Origin: Amorphochlora amoebiformis
Lineage: Eukaryota; Cercozoa; Chlorarachniophyceae
Direction: 5' to 3'
Length of the DNA: 64,000 nucleotides
NCBI GenBank assembly: GCA_054601695.1
Contig: BAAHQB010000005.1
Span: 806,001 to 870,000, forward strand
The notes under the pieces are model-generated. The model was given only the letters and a program-made list of their open reading frames with translations, made no database searches and was not told the origin of the DNA. A program made the translations under genes and the position numbers. This document shows, piece after piece, positions 61,061-64,000 of this stretch; within the stretch, counting starts at the first letter, position 1; each line of letters begins with the position of its first letter.

Positions 61061-61347
61061 GAGCGTGCTCGTGAAGGAACGAGCGATATCGCTGAGGCTA
61101 GGTGGTAGATACGCGTAGAAAATATAGAGGGTCTGAATACTGGGTACATAGCACCTACATCATACATATACACACACGCACAGTCCTCGCACTGGTTCCG
61201 CCCTTCCCTTTCCTTCCTTCCGTCCCCAACCCTGACTCTTCTCGTGGCAAACAACCAAAAAGTTTTAAATCGGGTTTCCTTTCGTGTACCCCCCCCCTCC
61301 TCCGAGTATATATAAATATCGCATACTTCAACACCTCATGGCCCGAA

Positions 61348-61386
61348 ATGCACCACTATCGCTTTAAGTTTCCGGGCAAAAATGAG
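61348..61386 (+). CDS. Possible first exon of an unidentified gene
   Basis: ATG followed by 12 codons (HHYRFKFPGKNE) and a usable donor gtgtgtggg, preceded by a C-rich stretch. There is no homology I can name. A matching downstream exon was not found. Confidence 0.2.
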
Positions 61387-61601
61387 GTGTGTGGGGAGAG
61401 TGAAATGAGCAACCTTCGGAGGGTATAGTGCTTCTTCCCCCGAGGATTTGAGCTGATCATTATGGTGTGTGATACTTTTGAGTCAGAAAGCATTCAGTAA
61501 ACTTTATAAATAACTCATAATAGCTCCCAAACCGCACGTTCGAAGACCCCCTTTTTTCGGTTGATGGATCGTCATTTCACCCGACTTTTTAATTCGATTT
61601 T

Positions 61602-61635
61602 CCAAGCGTGACGTTACGGAATGTCACACGCTTGG
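61602..61635. other. Hairpin ccaagcgtgac / gtcacacgcttgg
   Basis: Two nearly perfect inverted arms of 11-13 bp are separated by gttacggaat, with one two-base bulge. A perfect 14-bp palindrome ccacctcgaggtgg lies at 61881-61894. Neither is adjacent to a known stop, so terminator or mobile-element end roles are guesses. Confidence 0.5.
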
Positions 61636-62270
61636 TACCCTTGTCAAAACTATCAGAAATCGATGCCAATGGTGCAAGTACATTCCGATTCTACCCTCCC
61701 CGCTCTGGCTTCATAATTTGAGTCTAACCCCCCTTCTCTTTTTGGAAAATTAGTAGCTACTATATACTTGAGTATTATGTGTTCTTTTCCCCGCGAAGAC
61801 TTGGTCAGAAATGGCAAATGAACGCGAAATGAAGTATGAGATGATCGATGGTAGGCAAAGTTGTATTTGGGCCCGAAAGCCCACCTCGAGGTGGAGGGGA
61901 AGAGCTTCCCGCCAAACGTGTGCAGGTCTATCCCTTCCTCTTCACTTCCTTTATATATCGGCAAGTGATGAAATTTGTTGAGAAATTGAATTTTGCCGGT
62001 TTGACAGTATCTTTTTCCCAGTTGGTATTACCCGAGGGAGAGGGGGGGTTGGATTGCGACTGTTCATGAGTTTATTATTTGGTACGTTTCGAATATCTGT
62101 TTAAGTATACCTGTTGTATTGTTATATTATGCTCACATTTTATACGGATGAGTATATCCGGAAATGTAGGTATAATTCTAATGTATATATATATATATAC
62201 ATATGTACATATATATAAATATATATACATATATATACATGTACACATATGTACATTATGATATATACAC

Positions 62271-62409
<139 letters not shown>

Positions 62410-62448
62410 GATTACAAATATACAATTTACATTTTTTTTAAAATATAT

Positions 62449-62498
<50 letters not shown>

Positions 62499-62507
62499 AT
62501 ATACACA

Positions 62508-62544
<37 letters not shown>

Positions 62545-62625
62545 TTTTTTTTTACATATATATATATATATATGTGTATGTGTATATGTATGTATGTATA
62601 TATATATATATACCTATGTACACAT

Positions 62626-62684
<59 letters not shown>

Positions 62685-62690
62685 CATATG

Positions 62691-62887
62691 TTGTTATTGA
62701 TAACTTTTGCTCGGTAGTCGGATAATTCCTTTCTTCCTCCGGAACCCATGGGTTCCGTCAGTTCCGTGCTGCTTGGGTTCCGAACACTTTTTTGCCTAGT
62801 CGCGCTTAATCTAACCGTAGTTTTACGGTCTGACTCCGCGTAGTTAACTAGCTATAGGTTCTGCGCTAGCTACACATGCTGTAATAG
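62691..62887 (+). mobile_element. 5'-truncated SINE, copy E
   Basis: It begins at attgataacttttgctcgg, inside the family body, lacking the tRNA-like head. It continues through cctttcttcctccggaaccc and ends gttaactagctataggttct-gcgctagctacacatgctgta, as copy A does. A middle segment with ttgcctagtcgcgcttaatc differs from copy A. 5' truncation is typical of target-primed reverse transcription. Confidence 0.75.
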
Positions 62888-62899
<12 letters not shown>

Positions 62900-62979
<80 letters not shown>

Positions 62980-63020
62980 GTATTATATATTATGTATATA
63001 ATATGTATATTAATACACAC

Positions 63021-63051
<31 letters not shown>

Positions 63052-63097
63052 AATCTATATAATGTATATAAATATATATATGTATTGTATATATATA

Positions 63098-63137
<40 letters not shown>

Positions 63138-63440
63138 AATATACATACATATAAATAATAAATGTATTATGTATTCCATATACAATATATAATATGAGAA
63201 TCAGATAGACCCCTAAGTAATACTTGTATTACATATACATACATATATGTATTGTTGTGCAAACTCTTATTAAGTATAGATGGGGTTTATTTTTTGGAGT
63301 ATGTTATGTAGGCTATGCACGAATTTATGATTTTTGTCGTGATAGACCCCCTCAGTTGTGAATTTCCTTTTGTCTGTGACACATTAAAAGGGGTATATAT
63401 ATATTTAAAATATCTATTTTATATATGTGTGTATATATAT

Positions 63441-63489
<49 letters not shown>

Positions 63490-64000
63490 GTATTTCTTTA
63501 TAATGCAACCTCAGGCATTACTTCTTCTGGTGGCTTATAGCTCTCCTCTTCTTCCTAACTCTCCAAGTCCTAAACGTAATTCTACTAAACCTACCCCAAG
63601 CCCGAACTAGAGTTTTTAGTGTAATTCTACCTAAATCGAACCAAAACCCTCACCAATGCTAGCGAGTCTAACCTTGTGATCCTAGATTATCTCGGGATTC
63701 ACAAACCTTGTCATATTCTCGGTCTACATGCTTCAGCTACTGTTCTACAAACCGCAGGCATTTACCATGACTACCCAATCTCAACGCCATTTCTATTTAG
63801 CCCTCACCCTAATCCTAAGCTAACCCTAGCCCTCTATATATGTAGCGAGATGTATGTTATATCTATATATTTGTATCCATCTACACATATGGGTGTATAT
63901 GTGTAACTTTATTTTTTATGACATTTTTTCGGTATCTATGTGTATATACAATATGGTGTATGTATATATTATTATTATTATATCTCCTAACCTAACTTTA
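62900..64000. other. AT-rich end of the window
   Basis: (TA)n arrays run to 63190 and again at 63390-63480, separated by unique sequence 63190-63390. From 63500 to 63840 the sequence is C-rich with cctaaccc-like units (tagccctcaccctaatccta). A short frame MQPQALLLLVAYSSPLLPNS at 63502 ends within 110 bp and has no support as a gene. Confidence 0.5.

Larger units (their letters stand above)
61061..62080. other. Unique, microsatellite-free block without a recognised gene
   Basis: About 1 kb of GC-balanced sequence. Candidate exons are [22 protein letters not shown] at about 61063-61102 and an ATG exon MHHYRFKFPGKNE followed by gtgtgtg at 61348-61386. A 103-codon minus-strand frame (61964-61653) has no recognisable motif. 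The block could be the 5' end of a further gene or an old mobile element. Confidence 0.4.

Overview
This window is nuclear DNA of a eukaryote, most likely a unicellular protist or alga. The genes are split into many short exons with GT-AG introns, branch-point-like CTAAT motifs, TTAGGG-type tracts and tRNA-derived SINEs. Exons are GC-balanced, while most long introns are swollen by (TA)n microsatellites. A TAG-type DNA glycosylase argues against an animal. I cannot place the lineage further.

Five protein genes can be read by chaining exons whose splice phases agree. (1) Plus strand, 1-23040, 5' end outside the window: a SulP anion transporter with STAS and cyclic-nucleotide-binding-like domains. 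Its reading frame runs on, without a visible stop, into a Gln/Asn-rich and EF-hand C-terminal half. It may be one fusion gene or two tandem genes. (2) Minus strand, 28709-24924: a complete 17-exon CAMK/SNF1-BRSK-like protein kinase. (3) Plus strand, 28993-37753: a nucleotide-sugar transporter of the drug/metabolite superfamily, with at least one exon still missing from the model. (4) Minus strand, 47665-38145: a complete 13-exon protein of 1068 residues. It has an MGCC lipidation-type N terminus, repeated TPSDRV-type exons, a long Ala/Glu-rich coiled coil and six MIR repeats forming two beta-trefoils. (5) Plus strand, 47976 (or 47796)-58956: a DNA-3-methyladenine glycosylase I homologue. It lacks the zinc ligands, and the exon matching the catalytic segment looks frameshifted.

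The genes alternate in orientation. Two close divergent pairs share compact, microsatellite-free promoters (about 280 and 130-310 bp). Two convergent pairs share CTAG-rich 3' spacers. The last 5 kb (58957-64000) has TTAGGG-like tracts, a 1 kb block of unique sequence without a recognised gene, and a SINE.

The rest is repeat: (TA)n arrays in nearly every long intron; a (CG)n/(TG)n/(TA)n/(TG)n composite at 17.9-18.5 kb; a 0.8 kb (CT)n tract; a (GA)n tract; several minisatellites and local duplications; and scattered copies of one or two SINE families embedded in (TA)n. Almost all the long Tyr-Ile, Leu-Ser or Cys-Val open frames are translations of these repeats and are not genes.
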